DNA of 64,000 nucleotides, taken from contig NZ_JBAFWZ010000015.1 in assembly GCF_036662795.1 (NCBI RefSeq), positions 1-64,000 of the forward strand, written 5' to 3'. A program made the translations under genes and the position numbers. Each line of letters begins with the position of its first letter. Positions within the stretch are counted from its first letter, which is position 1. Shown piece by piece: positions 8,108 through 17,540 of this stretch. The notes below the pieces were generated by a model. The model was not told the DNA's origin. It worked only from the letters and a program-made list of their open reading frames with translations, and did no database searches. The DNA is from Lysinibacillus_B sp036662795. Lineage in GTDB: Bacteria > Bacillota > Bacilli > Bacillales_A > Planococcaceae.

Positions 8108-9082
8108 TCATCCCCTAGGCTCCCATTCCTTCCTAAACCCATTCCGTTCTGAATATTGATAGAGTGTCTTTAGCTTCTCACTGTTGTAGTTTACAAAATA
8201 ATCTTTTAATGTTTCTTTTGCCTTCAACGACTCGTTTTGTGCCATGATGGCTGCTAGATATTTTTCGATTGGGAGCTTGTTGTTTTTGCTTGTGTTGCAG
8301 GTTGGACAGGATAAAACAAAGTTCCACAGCTGGTCGTTTTGTATGTAGCTCCATGGAATGAAGTGATCAACATGTACATGTTTCTTAACAGGCTTTTTGC
8401 AGTAAAAGCATTGGTGAACTCCTGCTTGTTGCAGTAATCTTGCAAATTCCTTTAATGACTGCCTTTTCGTTACGAACTCTACCTTTGATAATATTTGATT
8501 TACTTTCTCAACCTCATTAAACTTTTCTAAAAATTGTGCGAGCTGATAATTCGTGACGTTCGTTAAAATCCGTTTATATGTATGAAAAAAATGGTAGTAT
8601 TTCAAATTCAATTTTAAGTAATTCTTCTTTAAATTAAAGGTGTAAATTTCACCGTTAAAGTCCCCATATAGCGCACCGATTACATATTTTTTGCCGCGCT
8701 TTTTAACTTCCGTTATCAAGTCTTGTTGAAGCTCTCCAGGAAGTTGGTCAAAGTTCCATTCGGTCGGAATTTCGTGCCCTTGCTGAAAAGTTGCTATTGC
8801 TTTTTGAACAGAGGATACTTGCCCCCTACTATTCGATTGCCATAGTCCGTGATGTACGACAAGATTCCAATAAATTTTACTAAAGGAATAAAATAAATCG
8901 TCGAATGATATCTCCTTTTCCTCATTGGCATTTGCTACATTCTCTAAAAGTGCTTTAAAAAAACCATATTTATAAGTCGTTGTAGTTTTGGAATGATAGA
9001 AAAAATAATGAATAGACTTCCAAATATCCTCCTCCAAAATATAGGGATTTTTCATTTCAGCTGCTTGTAAACTCCATGACAT
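8108..9082 (-). CDS. HNH endonuclease family protein
   Basis: A 324-residue protein with a C-terminal HNH nuclease domain (about residues 225-275). It shows CFYC, then HVDHFIPWSY, a conserved Asn in LWNFVLSC, and the closing CPTC, the ββα-metal arrangement with two zinc-knuckle CxxC pairs. The first 220 residues are not recognised; they are rich in aromatic and charged residues and may recognise DNA or a partner. The ATG at 9082 has AAGG at 9091-9094; a GTG three codons upstream is less well placed. No methyltransferase lies next to it, so it is not an ordinary restriction pair. It could be a solitary defence or mobile nuclease. Confidence 0.72.
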   Translation of the reverse strand: MSWSLQAAEMKNPYILEEDIWKSIHYFFYHSKTTTTYKYGFFKALLENVANANEEKEISFDDLFYSFSKIYWNLVVHHGLWQSNSRGQVSSVQKAIATFQQGHEIPTEWNFDQLPGELQQDLITEVKKRGKKYVIGALYGDFNGEIYTFNLKKNYLKLNLKYYHFFHTYKRILTNVTNYQLAQFLEKFNEVEKVNQILSKVEFVTKRQSLKEFARLLQQAGVHQCFYCKKPVKKHVHVDHFIPWSYIQNDQLWNFVLSCPTCNTSKNNKLPIEKYLAAIMAQNESLKAKETLKDYFVNYNSEKLKTLYQYSERNGFRKEWEPRG

Positions 9083-9137
9083 CCATATCACCTTCTCTCA
9101 AGAACATTTGCGCTACTTTTATAATATTACTAAACAC

Positions 9138-9464
9138 TTATTTATCCTCTACATCCATCAAATAAAGCCCTTTATCAAAACCACCGCGATTTTCCTTCTT
9201 TTTCACACGGACAGCTTCTAGCTCATCAAATGATTTGCCATATACTTTTAAAGCAGCATGTAAAAGTTCTAACACATCCGCCATTTCTTCTATTGCATCT
9301 TGTTCATTTGTCGTCTCGTCAAATTCTTTCGCTTCCTCGTATAGCTTTTTCTTAATTTCTGTAAGATGCTCTTCTGGTGCTAGTGTACGGGCATTATATG
9401 AAAGACCGTCTGCTTCTATAATTTCTAAAATGCGATCACGAATTAGTTTGTTGTATACTGGCAT
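9138..9464 (-). CDS. MazG-like nucleoside triphosphate/phosphoribosyl-ATP pyrophosphohydrolase
   Basis: A 108-residue all-alpha NTP pyrophosphohydrolase. The start (YNKLIRDRI) and the metal-binding EEAKEF ... EEMADVLELL pattern match the short MazG-like proteins often annotated phosphoribosyl-ATP pyrophosphohydrolase. Because no histidine genes are nearby, a house-cleaning role on non-canonical nucleotides is more likely than histidine synthesis. GAGGTG lies five bases before the ATG. It may be cotranscribed with the HNH gene 55 bases downstream. Confidence 0.8.
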   Translation of the reverse strand: MPVYNKLIRDRILEIIEADGLSYNARTLAPEEHLTEIKKKLYEEAKEFDETTNEQDAIEEMADVLELLHAALKVYGKSFDELEAVRVKKKENRGGFDKGLYLMDVEDK

Positions 9465-9602
9465 AATTTCACCTCTTCTATTTAATACTTCTATTTTCGC
9501 AAACTATCTTCTATTTCATAATATGATATTTTCCATCATTTCGCTTCAATTAAATTTCCATATTTATTCCATGATATAAAATACCGTATACTAATCGCTA
9601 GG

Positions 9603-9846
9603 AGGGATTAGGTAATGGCGACCATAAAAAATGGACACAAGTATACCCTAATCGTAGAAAATATTCTTTCTATAACCCAATTAAACAAAACGAAACACAT
9701 ATCCGCTGCTTGCAACATGTATTACCGAACATCCCTACCGAGGCATATACTAACTTAGTCGTATTCAGTGAACGCTTCGCCCAATTCTTTAATAATCAAA
9801 GGATAATTATTAAAGTTATTTCACAATCTGCTCAACGCATTCTTTA
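9603..9846 (+). pseudogene. Remnant of a NERD-domain (nuclease-related) gene
   Basis: The plus-strand frame 9603-9846 reads GNGDHKKWTQVYPN, then FYNPIKQNETHIRCLQ and NLVVFSERF, which is the middle part of a NERD nuclease-related domain. There is no start codon in this frame and no remaining N-terminal or C-terminal coding sequence, so it is a truncated piece of about 80 codons. Its last 26 bases overlap the end of the convergent LysR gene. A 48-codon frame from an ATG at 9616 with GGAGG upstream is a shifted product with no recognisable content. Confidence 0.6.
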
Positions 9847-10693
9847 AAAAGTTGATAAAAGCTAATACTTCTTCTGATTCTACTTTTGTTAATACATACG
9901 TATAGGAGGTTGGTGGAGTGATTTTATCTGCTTTTATCTCTACCAACTTATTCGTTGTTAGCTCTTCTTTAATCATCGTAATTGGTAAATATGAAATGCC
10001 GAGGCCTTCTTCGATAAAACGTTTTGTCACTTCTATTTGATTTACTTTCATCGTTCGAACAGTTGGATAATGTCTCTTAATATCGTTTAAAAGATGATCC
10101 CAATAATCGGGATGATTATGTGTAACCAACCGATATTTATGTATTGCGGTTTGTTCGTCAAGGTCAGATGCCTCTTTACAATTAGGTCCAACCAAAATGA
10201 CAGGTTCTTTATGAACAGTATTAACTTTAATATTTGTTTGAATAGGAAGTAGCCTTGACAACCCTATATCTGCTTTTCCGATACTGATTTCTTCGCCTAT
10301 CTCATAAGATTTCAGTATATTTATAATGACCTCTATATTTGGATGTTCATTTATAAAATGACGCACTAAAGAGGGAAGAAATGAGGATGCAATTTGTGGT
10401 GCAGTAGCAATAACTAACTTTCGATTATACCCCTGTTTCCAAGATTCAAATTCTTCCATGCCTTCCTCATACTTCGTTAAAAGCGCTCTCGCAAATGAAT
10501 AAAACTTATGACCTGCTGAAGTAAGGATCACTTTAGTTCCCACTCTTTCAAATAATTGAATGTTAAGATTTTCTTCTAACCTTTGAATATGTTTAGTTAC
10601 AGCAGGTTGAGTTAGAAAAAGTTCTTCTGAGGCTTTTCTAAAATTCTCAAACTTTGCTGTAACAACGAAAGTCTTTATCCACTTAATCTCCAT
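9821..10693 (-). CDS. LysR-family regulator, CitR-like
   Basis: A 290-residue LysR-type regulator with an N-terminal winged helix-turn-helix (FRKASEELFLTQPAVTKHI) and a C-terminal effector domain. Its C-terminal half carries VTHNHPDYWDHLL and VRTMKV followed by TKRFIEEGLGISYLP, closely matching my memory of B. subtilis CitR, repressor of the minor citrate synthase gene citA. Here the divergent gene is a trans-aconitate-methyltransferase-like enzyme instead. GGAGG sits just before ATG 10693; the ATG at 10705 lies within that site. Two 5- or 6-bp spaced palindromes in the intergenic region are likely binding sites. Confidence 0.85.
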   Translation of the reverse strand: MEIKWIKTFVVTAKFENFRKASEELFLTQPAVTKHIQRLEENLNIQLFERVGTKVILTSAGHKFYSFARALLTKYEEGMEEFESWKQGYNRKLVIATAPQIASSFLPSLVRHFINEHPNIEVIINILKSYEIGEEISIGKADIGLSRLLPIQTNIKVNTVHKEPVILVGPNCKEASDLDEQTAIHKYRLVTHNHPDYWDHLLNDIKRHYPTVRTMKVNQIEVTKRFIEEGLGISYLPITMIKEELTTNKLVEIKADKITPPTSYTYVLTKVESEEVLAFINFLKNALSRL

Positions 10694-10708
10694 ATATACC
10701 TCCATATT

Positions 10709-10725
10709 AATAACGATTTGTTATT
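10709..10725. promoter_or_regulatory. LysR-type operator candidate 1
   Basis: AATAAC, five bases, GTTATT: a perfect interrupted palindrome fitting the T-N11-A pattern of LysR sites, 16 bases upstream of the LysR start codon. Confidence 0.5.
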
Positions 10726-10741
10726 GAAAAATCATTTTTTC

Positions 10742-10760
10742 GTTAATATCTATTATTAAC
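10742..10760. promoter_or_regulatory. LysR-type operator candidate 2
   Basis: GTTAATA, five bases, TATTAAC: a second perfect palindrome with the same 5-bp spacer. Its centre is 34 bases from that of candidate 1, about three helical turns. The two together suit a tetrameric LysR regulator acting on both divergent genes. Confidence 0.5.
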
Positions 10761-10812
10761 CTTTTCAATTATAATTCAATTAACAAATATATACAGTAAG
10801 GAGAGAATAGAT

Positions 10813-11586
10813 ATGGAAACATTTCAAGGTACAAAAGATCATTGGGATGCAAGTTTATACGATGTTAAGCATTCATTTGTTTCAAAATACGGGAATAGTC
10901 TGGTGGAATTATTAGCTCCCAAGGAGGGAGAAAGAATTCTTGACCTCGGTTGTGGAACTGGAGATTTAGCCGGTACGTTATATGAGTGTGGTGTGGAAGT
11001 TGTAGGTGTAGATAACTCTGAAAATATGGTGAAACAGGCCATTAGTAAATACCCTAATATACAATTTATTGTCCAGGATGCAACGAACCTAGCATACGAT
11101 TGTGAATTTGATGCGGTATTTTCAAATGCAACACTTCATTGGGTACAGCCACCTATTAAAGCGGTACAAGGTATCTATCATAGTTTGAAACAAGACGGAA
11201 GATTTGTTGCTGAATTTGGAGGAAAAGGCAACGTACAAACAATTACTGCTGAAATCATTAGACAAATAAAAAATTCAGGATTTGAATTTAAAGCAGAACA
11301 GTTTCCTTGGTTTTATCCAAGTATTGCGGAGTATTCGAAGTTAATGGAAAAGGTAGGGTTTAGAGTGACATTTGCTCAACACTATGATCGACCAACGCAA
11401 TTGGATGGAGAGAATGGATTAAGAAATTGGATTCATATGTTTGGCGGTATGCTATTTGATAATATTCCAGAACATACAAAAGCTCAAATAATCGAAAATG
11501 TTGAAAACAACTTAAAAGAAACTTTGTATCAAGAAGGAAATTGGATGGCAGATTATAAAAGGATTCGTGTAGTTGGAGTAAAATAA
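10813..11586 (+). CDS. Class I SAM-dependent methyltransferase, trans-aconitate methyltransferase-like
   Basis: A 257-residue Rossmann-fold methyltransferase. Motif I is ILDLGCGTGDL (about 40-50), followed by an acidic VGVDNSENM, an IQFIVQDATN segment and SNATLHWV. The last motif resembles the FANASLQW region of trans-aconitate 2-methyltransferase (Tam), and many Bacillus members carry that annotation. Tam esterifies trans-aconitate, an aconitase inhibitor. AAGGAG lies nine bases before the ATG. The divergent CitR-like regulator makes a link to citrate metabolism plausible but unproven. Confidence 0.78.
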   Translation: METFQGTKDHWDASLYDVKHSFVSKYGNSLVELLAPKEGERILDLGCGTGDLAGTLYECGVEVVGVDNSENMVKQAISKYPNIQFIVQDATNLAYDCEFDAVFSNATLHWVQPPIKAVQGIYHSLKQDGRFVAEFGGKGNVQTITAEIIRQIKNSGFEFKAEQFPWFYPSIAEYSKLMEKVGFRVTFAQHYDRPTQLDGENGLRNWIHMFGGMLFDNIPEHTKAQIIENVENNLKETLYQEGNWMADYKRIRVVGVK

Positions 11587-11597
11587 AACTGAACTAA

Positions 11598-11632
11598 TGA
11601 AAGGAAGAAAGCAACTTAGCCCTTTTCTTTCA
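11598..11632 (+). terminator. Weak hairpin after the methyltransferase
   Basis: TGAAAG / CTTTCA plus four more A-T and G-T pairs give about a 10-bp stem followed by CTTTATTA. Low-quality terminator candidate. Confidence 0.35.
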
Positions 11633-11832
11633 CTTTATTAGGAAATAGTTTAATTTGAATCGTTCAATACTTATTACTTTGATTCACTTCAGTAACCGGG
11701 CCATAAATTCAAATAAGGGCTTATACTTATTCAAAGAATTGCGTCCGATTGATAAATAAAATGACTGGCGTTTTTTAAACAACTTTATTACGTAGGTTAG
11801 CCACACATTTACGCGTTTCACTTATTTTCAGC

Positions 11833-11863
11833 AAAAAGGAGTGCCCCCCATTGGACACTCCTT
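11833..11863 (-). terminator. Terminator of the symporter gene
   Basis: AAGGAGTG / CACTCCTT (11836-11843 with 11856-11863) followed on the minus strand by TTTTT, 15 bases after the stop. Confidence 0.78.
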
Positions 11864-11877
11864 CATTATTAAACTGA

Positions 11878-13308
11878 CTATCGTGTTTCTTCTATTCCTT
11901 CATCTTCACTCCAACATTCAACGTCCCCAATATTCTGTACGTTTTTCTTATAGAACACTGGATCCTTCCCTTGCTTACGTTGGATTAGGTAATCATTAAT
12001 AACTGGTTTTGCTACTTTCCAAAGTAACAGAATCGCAATTAAGTTGATGATGGCCATAATGCCCATAAATAGATCGGCTAAATCCCATACAATTTGTACT
12101 TTTGCAACTGAACCAAACATAACAAAAAGTACGACAAATATACGGAAGATAAATAAACCCTTTTTAGATTCTTTAATAAATCCAATATTTGATTCCCCAT
12201 AATAGTAGTTACCAATAACCGTGCTAAAGGCGAACATTAGGACAATGATGGCTAAAAAGCTCCCTGCCCAATCACCAAGGCTTCCAACTAAGGAAGCTTG
12301 CGTTAAATTGACGGAGGTCGCGTCCGATTGAAGGTAGGCATCCCCCAATAATACGATAGCAGCCGTTGCAGTACAAACTAACAATGTATCAATAAATACA
12401 CCAAGTGCTTGAATCAAGCCTTGCTTTACTGGGTGAGAAACAGATGCTGTTGCTGCTGCATTCGGTGCAGAACCCATCCCTGCTTCATTGGAGAATAGAC
12501 CGCGTTTAATCCCGTTCATGATTGCTGCCCCTAGCATACCTGCAAAGGCTTCTTCCAATCCAAAGGCAGATTTAATAATTAGGACAAATACATTCGGAAG
12601 TTCTGTAATATTGATGATGACAACAACAAGTGCAATGACAATATATAAAATGGCCATTACCGGAACAACGATTTGTGTGAAGCTTACAATTCGCTTTAAT
12701 CCACCAAAAACAATAATTCCTGTTAAAGCAGCCATGATTATACCTACAACAACACGGTTAGCACCAAAGCTTTCTTCAAAGGCAATAGAAATTGTATTGG
12801 CTTGTACTGCATTAAAAATAAAGCCGTAAGTTACGGTAATAACAACGGCAAACAGAATGCCCATCCATCTCTTGTTTAAGCCCTTTTCCATATAATAAGC
12901 AGGACCCCCACGAAACAGTCCAGTACGGTGATCCTTCACTTTATATACTTGTGCTAATGTACTTTCAATCAGTGCAGATGCGCCACCAATAAGTGCAATC
13001 ATCCACATCCAAAATACAGCACCTGGGCCTCCAAGAGCTATTGCCGTCGCAACCCCAGCAATATTACCTGTCCCAATACGAGAAGCAGCAGATATTGTAA
13101 AGGCCTGGAAAGAAGAGATTCCCTTTTTCCCTGACTTGTCTTTTGGTGCTGCTTCCGTAATAAGTTTAAACATTTCTGGAATTAATCTAAATTGAATAAA
13201 CTTTGTTTTAACGGTAAAAAACAAACCCGCTCCAATTAACAATATAATTAATACATACGAATATAATAGTGTATTTATTTCACCTAAAATATTGCCAAAC
13301 CAATCCAT
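11878..13308 (-). CDS. Alanine/glycine:cation (sodium) symporter, AGCS family
   Basis: A 476-residue integral membrane protein with about ten hydrophobic helices. The AGCS signature is clear: FTISAASRIGTGNIAGVATA, then GGPGAVFWMW, and a second conserved stretch GLFSNEAGMGSAPNAAA. Family members take up alanine, glycine or glutamine with sodium (B. subtilis AlsT, GlnT, YflA, YrbD); which one cannot be told here. AAGGAAG precedes the ATG. It is a single-gene unit between its terminator and a 300-base upstream gap. Confidence 0.88.
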   Translation of the reverse strand: MDWFGNILGEINTLLYSYVLIILLIGAGLFFTVKTKFIQFRLIPEMFKLITEAAPKDKSGKKGISSFQAFTISAASRIGTGNIAGVATAIALGGPGAVFWMWMIALIGGASALIESTLAQVYKVKDHRTGLFRGGPAYYMEKGLNKRWMGILFAVVITVTYGFIFNAVQANTISIAFEESFGANRVVVGIIMAALTGIIVFGGLKRIVSFTQIVVPVMAILYIVIALVVVIINITELPNVFVLIIKSAFGLEEAFAGMLGAAIMNGIKRGLFSNEAGMGSAPNAAATASVSHPVKQGLIQALGVFIDTLLVCTATAAIVLLGDAYLQSDATSVNLTQASLVGSLGDWAGSFLAIIVLMFAFSTVIGNYYYGESNIGFIKESKKGLFIFRIFVVLFVMFGSVAKVQIVWDLADLFMGIMAIINLIAILLLWKVAKPVINDYLIQRKQGKDPVFYKKNVQNIGDVECWSEDEGIEETR

Positions 13309-13613
13309 ACATTCACTTCCTTTATTTAATTGAATCTCCAGTTCACCCGATAGGAATAAACTAACGGGTTTTATTACGAATACTCCATTCTTAAATCTTC
13401 ACAATCCAAGCTATCTCTGGCCTAGGCCACTCTCTTTTATAGCCCGATAATTTTAATACGATCAGCGAAAATCTATAATAAAATTCTGACAATTATTAAA
13501 CTGAAGAGATCGGTGGATTAACTTCTGAAGAAATCGCTCAAAACCTCATATTAAAAGCTCATTCTGCACCTTCCGAAAGCTTCATCAGAATGAAAAGCAG
13601 TTTTTATTATACT
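13309..13613. other. Gene-free stretch upstream of the symporter
   Basis: No T-box signature or other riboswitch was recognised. A 30-40 codon plus-strand frame (about 13510-13653) runs into the following terminator and has no start; I do not call it. Confidence 0.45.
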
Positions 13614-13653
13614 AAAAAAACACCATTTTTCTCAATGAAAAATGGTGTTTTTT
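13614..13653. terminator. Strong bidirectional terminator
   Basis: A 17-bp perfect stem (13615-13631 with 13637-13653) around a 5-nt loop with A and T runs on both arms. It ends thpR on the minus strand. Confidence 0.85.
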
Positions 13654-13677
13654 AGATTTTTTCTATCATTTACTTAA

Positions 13678-14241
13678 TTAATTATTCAGTGCGAAGGCTG
13701 CAATTCGTTCATATTTTGGTATTTTCTCTAAATTTGATTTATATAAGACAACTTCCTCAGCTTGAAATGATAAAGGCTGTTCCCGAAATGGATTATACCT
13801 GTCTAATAACTCCATCTTAAAATCTTTTTCCCCTATCCATTTTCGCGCCAATGTAATATGTGGGTGGTATGGGCGATTTTCTAGTTCAAAGCCGACTTCT
13901 ACGCATTTTTTATGAACGATTTTTTGTAATGGCAATAATTTATTTTCCGGATAGATGGAAGCCCAGAAAATTTGTGGTGTTTTATTATTTCCAAATATAT
14001 TTAATCCTTGAATCTGTAGAGAGAAAGCTTTTTCATCCTTAATGGCATTTCCCACTCTTTCAATGACAAGTTGGAGCTGTTGTTGATCCACTGACCCAAG
14101 AAAAGCAAGCGTAATATGGTAATCATTCCTATGTACCCAACGATTAAATTGAAAAATTTGATTAATACTTGTCAGCTCTTCATATATATTTTGTTTTATG
14201 AAATCTGGTAATCGAACGGCCCAAAAGTAATGTGTATTCAT
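13678..14241 (-). CDS. thpR: RNA 2',3'-cyclic phosphodiesterase (ThpR/LigT)
   Basis: A 187-residue 2H phosphoesterase. The two catalytic HxT motifs are visible (HITLAF near residue 46 and HITLAR near 131), with the family N-terminus HYFWAVRLP. It hydrolyses 2',3'-cyclic phosphate ends of RNA to 2'-phosphate and has reverse ligase activity in some homologues. The ATG at 14241 behind GAGGG (14247-14251) is chosen over a 28-codon-longer frame because the family starts here. A terminator follows directly. Confidence 0.87.
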   Translation of the reverse strand: MNTHYFWAVRLPDFIKQNIYEELTSINQIFQFNRWVHRNDYHITLAFLGSVDQQQLQLVIERVGNAIKDEKAFSLQIQGLNIFGNNKTPQIFWASIYPENKLLPLQKIVHKKCVEVGFELENRPYHPHITLARKWIGEKDFKMELLDRYNPFREQPLSFQAEEVVLYKSNLEKIPKYERIAAFALNN

Positions 14242-14361
14242 TAAATCCCTCTTTTCTTTTACAGTAGGATTTGTACAAATCGAAATAACATACGGTTTTT
14301 TAACTTTGCTTGAACACGCTGTCATTTCGTTGTTCTAACTGTTAAGAAAGCAATATAAAAA

Positions 14362-14904
14362 TTAAGCTTCCATAGTCCACTCAATGGAATAATAGCAGTC
14401 AAATAGGCAATCGTGATAACCCCATCCTATTCCCACAGTCTCTTCCACAACCGCATACAATCGATCATTGAATTTATTGAACAACGCTTCATCTTGATTA
14501 CAAGCTTCCGTCACTTTACCATACATAGAAATCATACTGTCATAGAAAGGACCATCAATATCGCCATACGTATTCGTAAATTGAGTTCCCAACTCGACGT
14601 AGTAAAGCATCAAATCTACTGTTTTCTCATGGTCACCTGATAATTTTTTAAAGTTTGAAATAGCGCTTTTAGCTTCCTTCAAACGCATTTTTCCAAAACC
14701 CCGTTCTGGGAAAAATTCATTGTTGATCTTCTTTTTGGTCGTCTCATATAATGCTAAAATGGCCTCTTCCCCTATAAAACGGTTCGATACATAATGCTTC
14801 ACATCGTCATTTAATTTATATAGTTCAGCAATTAGCAGAATCAGTTCCTTTTGTTCAAATTGCTTGAGTTCCTTTTTCAGTGCACTTAACGTTAATTTAG
14901 TCAT
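14362..14904 (-). CDS. DUF6155-family protein
   Basis: A 180-residue, mainly helical cytoplasmic protein. The N-terminus MTKLTLSALKKELKQFEQKE and the helical pattern fit the uncharacterised DUF6155 family found in Bacillaceae. No catalytic motif, signal peptide or membrane segment is visible. It is close to thpR (120 bases) and may share its transcript. Function unknown. Confidence 0.65.
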   Translation of the reverse strand: MTKLTLSALKKELKQFEQKELILLIAELYKLNDDVKHYVSNRFIGEEAILALYETTKKKINNEFFPERGFGKMRLKEAKSAISNFKKLSGDHEKTVDLMLYYVELGTQFTNTYGDIDGPFYDSMISMYGKVTEACNQDEALFNKFNDRLYAVVEETVGIGWGYHDCLFDCYYSIEWTMEA

Positions 14905-15008
14905 TTTTTCAAACCTTTCATCAGACCTGAATGTCTTTTAATATTCTGTGTATACTTAGATTATACAGTATGTATTTTCTAGAAATATAACATAGATAGA
15001 GGGATATG

Positions 15009-17387
15009 ATGGACAAACTTGAAAAAAGACTTAAACAAGCCATACAAGAATGCGAACGTTTGAAGAAAGAAAATCAACAATTGAAAACCCTGCTTATAAA
15101 ACACAATATTCAGCTAGTTAAAGATGACACAATACATAATACCCATGATTTTTCTATATCAAAAGAGCAAAAAATCAATGAAAGAATTGAGCTATTCAGA
15201 AGTCTTTTCAACGGTCGAACGGACCTATTTGCAGTAAGATGGGAATCAAAGAATGGAAGGTCTGGCTATTCACCGGCATGTGCCTATGAATGGCAACCGC
15301 CTATATGTCAAAAGCCTACTATTAAATGTGCAAATTGCACTTTTAGAAAGTTTTTACCTTTGACAAATCAAGTTATCTACAATCATCTTATCGGGAAAAG
15401 AACGATAGGCCTCTACCCTCTTTTACAAGATGAAACATGTTGGTTTTTAGCTGTAGATTTTGATAAGAATAATTGGCAACAAGATGTAAAAGCGTTTATA
15501 GAAAGTTGTAAGGAACTAAATGTTCCAGCAAGTATCGAGCGTTCAAGGTCAGGAAATGGAGGGCACGTGTGGATTTTTTTACAGCAAGCTACACCTGCTG
15601 CCCTTGTTAGAAAACTAGGGCATGTATTGCTATCCCGAACACTTTCAAGACGATACGAGCTAGGAATGGAATCGTTTGACCGACTATTCCCCAACCAAGA
15701 TACCTTACCAAAAGGAGGTTTTGGAAATCTAATTGCTCTCCCTTTACAGAACGGACCAAGAAAAAGCGGCAATAGTGTATTTATCGATGATCAAATGATT
15801 CCTTACCCGGATCAGTGGCTCTATTTAAAACATGTAAGAAAAATGAGTCTAGAGAATATAAAACAGATTGTTCAATCCTATTTTCACAACGACGACACAC
15901 AGTCATTTGTAAAGGAGGACACCTTAGTTGAAAATAAACTACCAATTAAAATTAGCATAACTGAAAAAAACGGCTTGTATATTGAAAAGGATGGGCTCTC
16001 TTCGGGATTCATTCAGAAACTAATTCAGTTGACTACATTTAATAACCCAGCATTTTTTTAAGCCCAAGCAAATCGACTATCTACAAATGGAATACCTAGA
16101 AACATCTCTTGTTATGAAGAGTCAGAAAATTTAATCATTTTACCGCGCGCTTGTAAACAGGACCTAATAAGACTTTTAAATGAAAGTTCAATTAATTTAG
16201 AATTAAAAGATTGTACGAATCAAGGAACTAAAATTGATGTGAATTTTAAAGGACAACTAAGTATTGACCAAGAATTAGCAATGAATAAATTATTCGAAAA
16301 TACAAATGGCATCTTATCTGCAACCACTGGATTTGGTAAAACAGTAGTGGCGGCGGCTTTAATTGCCAAAAGAAATATCAATACTTTAATTATTGTTCAT
16401 AGAAATCAACTAATTGACCAATGGAAAGATCGATTAATGGAATTCTTACATTTAGAAAAGGATCTTATTGGGCAAATTGGTGGTGGGAAAAGCAAACAGA
16501 CAGGAGTCATTGATATTGCAACGATTCAAAGCCTTAACTATAAAGGAGAAATTAAAGATTTAGTCACCCAATACGGGCAAATCATTGTAGATGAATGTCA
16601 TCATATTTCTGCATATAGTTTTGAACGCGTATTAAAAAAAGCTAACGCAAAATATATTCACGGTTTAACAGCGACTCCTACTAGAAAAGACGGTTTGCAA
16701 CCAATTATGGTTATGCAATTAGGTGCTGTTCGCCACAAAGTCTCTGCAAAAAAACAAGCAGAAATGCATGACTTTGAATATTTACTAATCCCAAAGTATA
16801 CGAAATTCAAGAGTTCTCCTCATAGTGCAAAAAAAGATATACAAGGTTTATATAATGACCTAACTCATAACGAAGCTCGAAATCAACTTATCTTCGATGA
16901 TGTATTAAATGCTTTGAATGAGGGGGCAACTCCCTTACTACTAACGGAACGAGTAGAACATGCTTATCATTTAGCATCAAAATTCTCAAGCTTTGTAAAA
17001 AACATTATCGTGTTAACAGGAAAAATGAGCCGAAAAGAAGCACAAGCAAACCTATAGAAGTTAGAAAATTTACCTGACAACGAGGAAAGACTGATTATTG
17101 CAACAGGAAAATATATTGGAGAGGGATTCGACCATGCCAAACTGGATACCTTATTTTTAACTTGTCCTATTTCATGGAAAGGGACAATGCAGCAATATGT
17201 TGGAAGATTGCATCGCCAACACATCCAAAAAACACAAGTGAAAGTATTTGACTATATAGATCAAAACGAGCCTATGTTACAAGTCATGTTCGAAAAAAGA
17301 TTAAAGACATATCAGACAATGGGATATAAAATCGTCGACGATAAATCTTGCGTACAGTCTAAGCAGAGACAGATGAAATTATTTTAA
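15009..17387 (+). pseudogene. TOTE-type archaeo-eukaryotic primase/SF2 helicase gene with two in-frame stops
   Basis: A single frame of 793 codons is interrupted only by TAA (16059-16061) and TAG (17055-17057). Part one has a coiled coil (1-40), a cysteine cluster (Cys91, 100, 107, 110) and a primase core with the DxD motif AVDFDK (Asp150, Asp152) and the GGHVW histidine. Part two is a superfamily 2 helicase: Walker A GFGKT (16329-16343), VDECHH, TATPTRKDG and, after the second stop, YVGRLHR. This domain pair is typical of the primase-helicase proteins of TOTE conflict systems. Each stop is one base from a lysine codon, so inactivation looks recent; sequencing error is possible. RBS AGAGGG at 14998-15003. 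Confidence 0.85.
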
Positions 17388-17540
17388 CGACTTTTAGGAT
17401 TTGCTTAATTTTTCTTTTCATACGATTAGTCACTTGCTCCAAAAAAGTAGATTTAATTGCATGTGCACCTAAGTATGCACAAGTTTACAATAAAAATAGC
17501 TATTATTATTTTACATGCACGTGAACTACGAAATATTTAT

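Noticed and set aside
13309..13613. Possible T-box or glycine-type riboswitch before the alanine symporter
   Set aside because: No T-box core or tandem glycine aptamer segments could be recognised.
13510..13653. Protein-like plus-strand stretch (EEIGGLTSEEIAQNLI)
   Set aside because: About 45 codons without a start, and its end is the terminator hairpin. It might be a gene remnant, but no family could be named.
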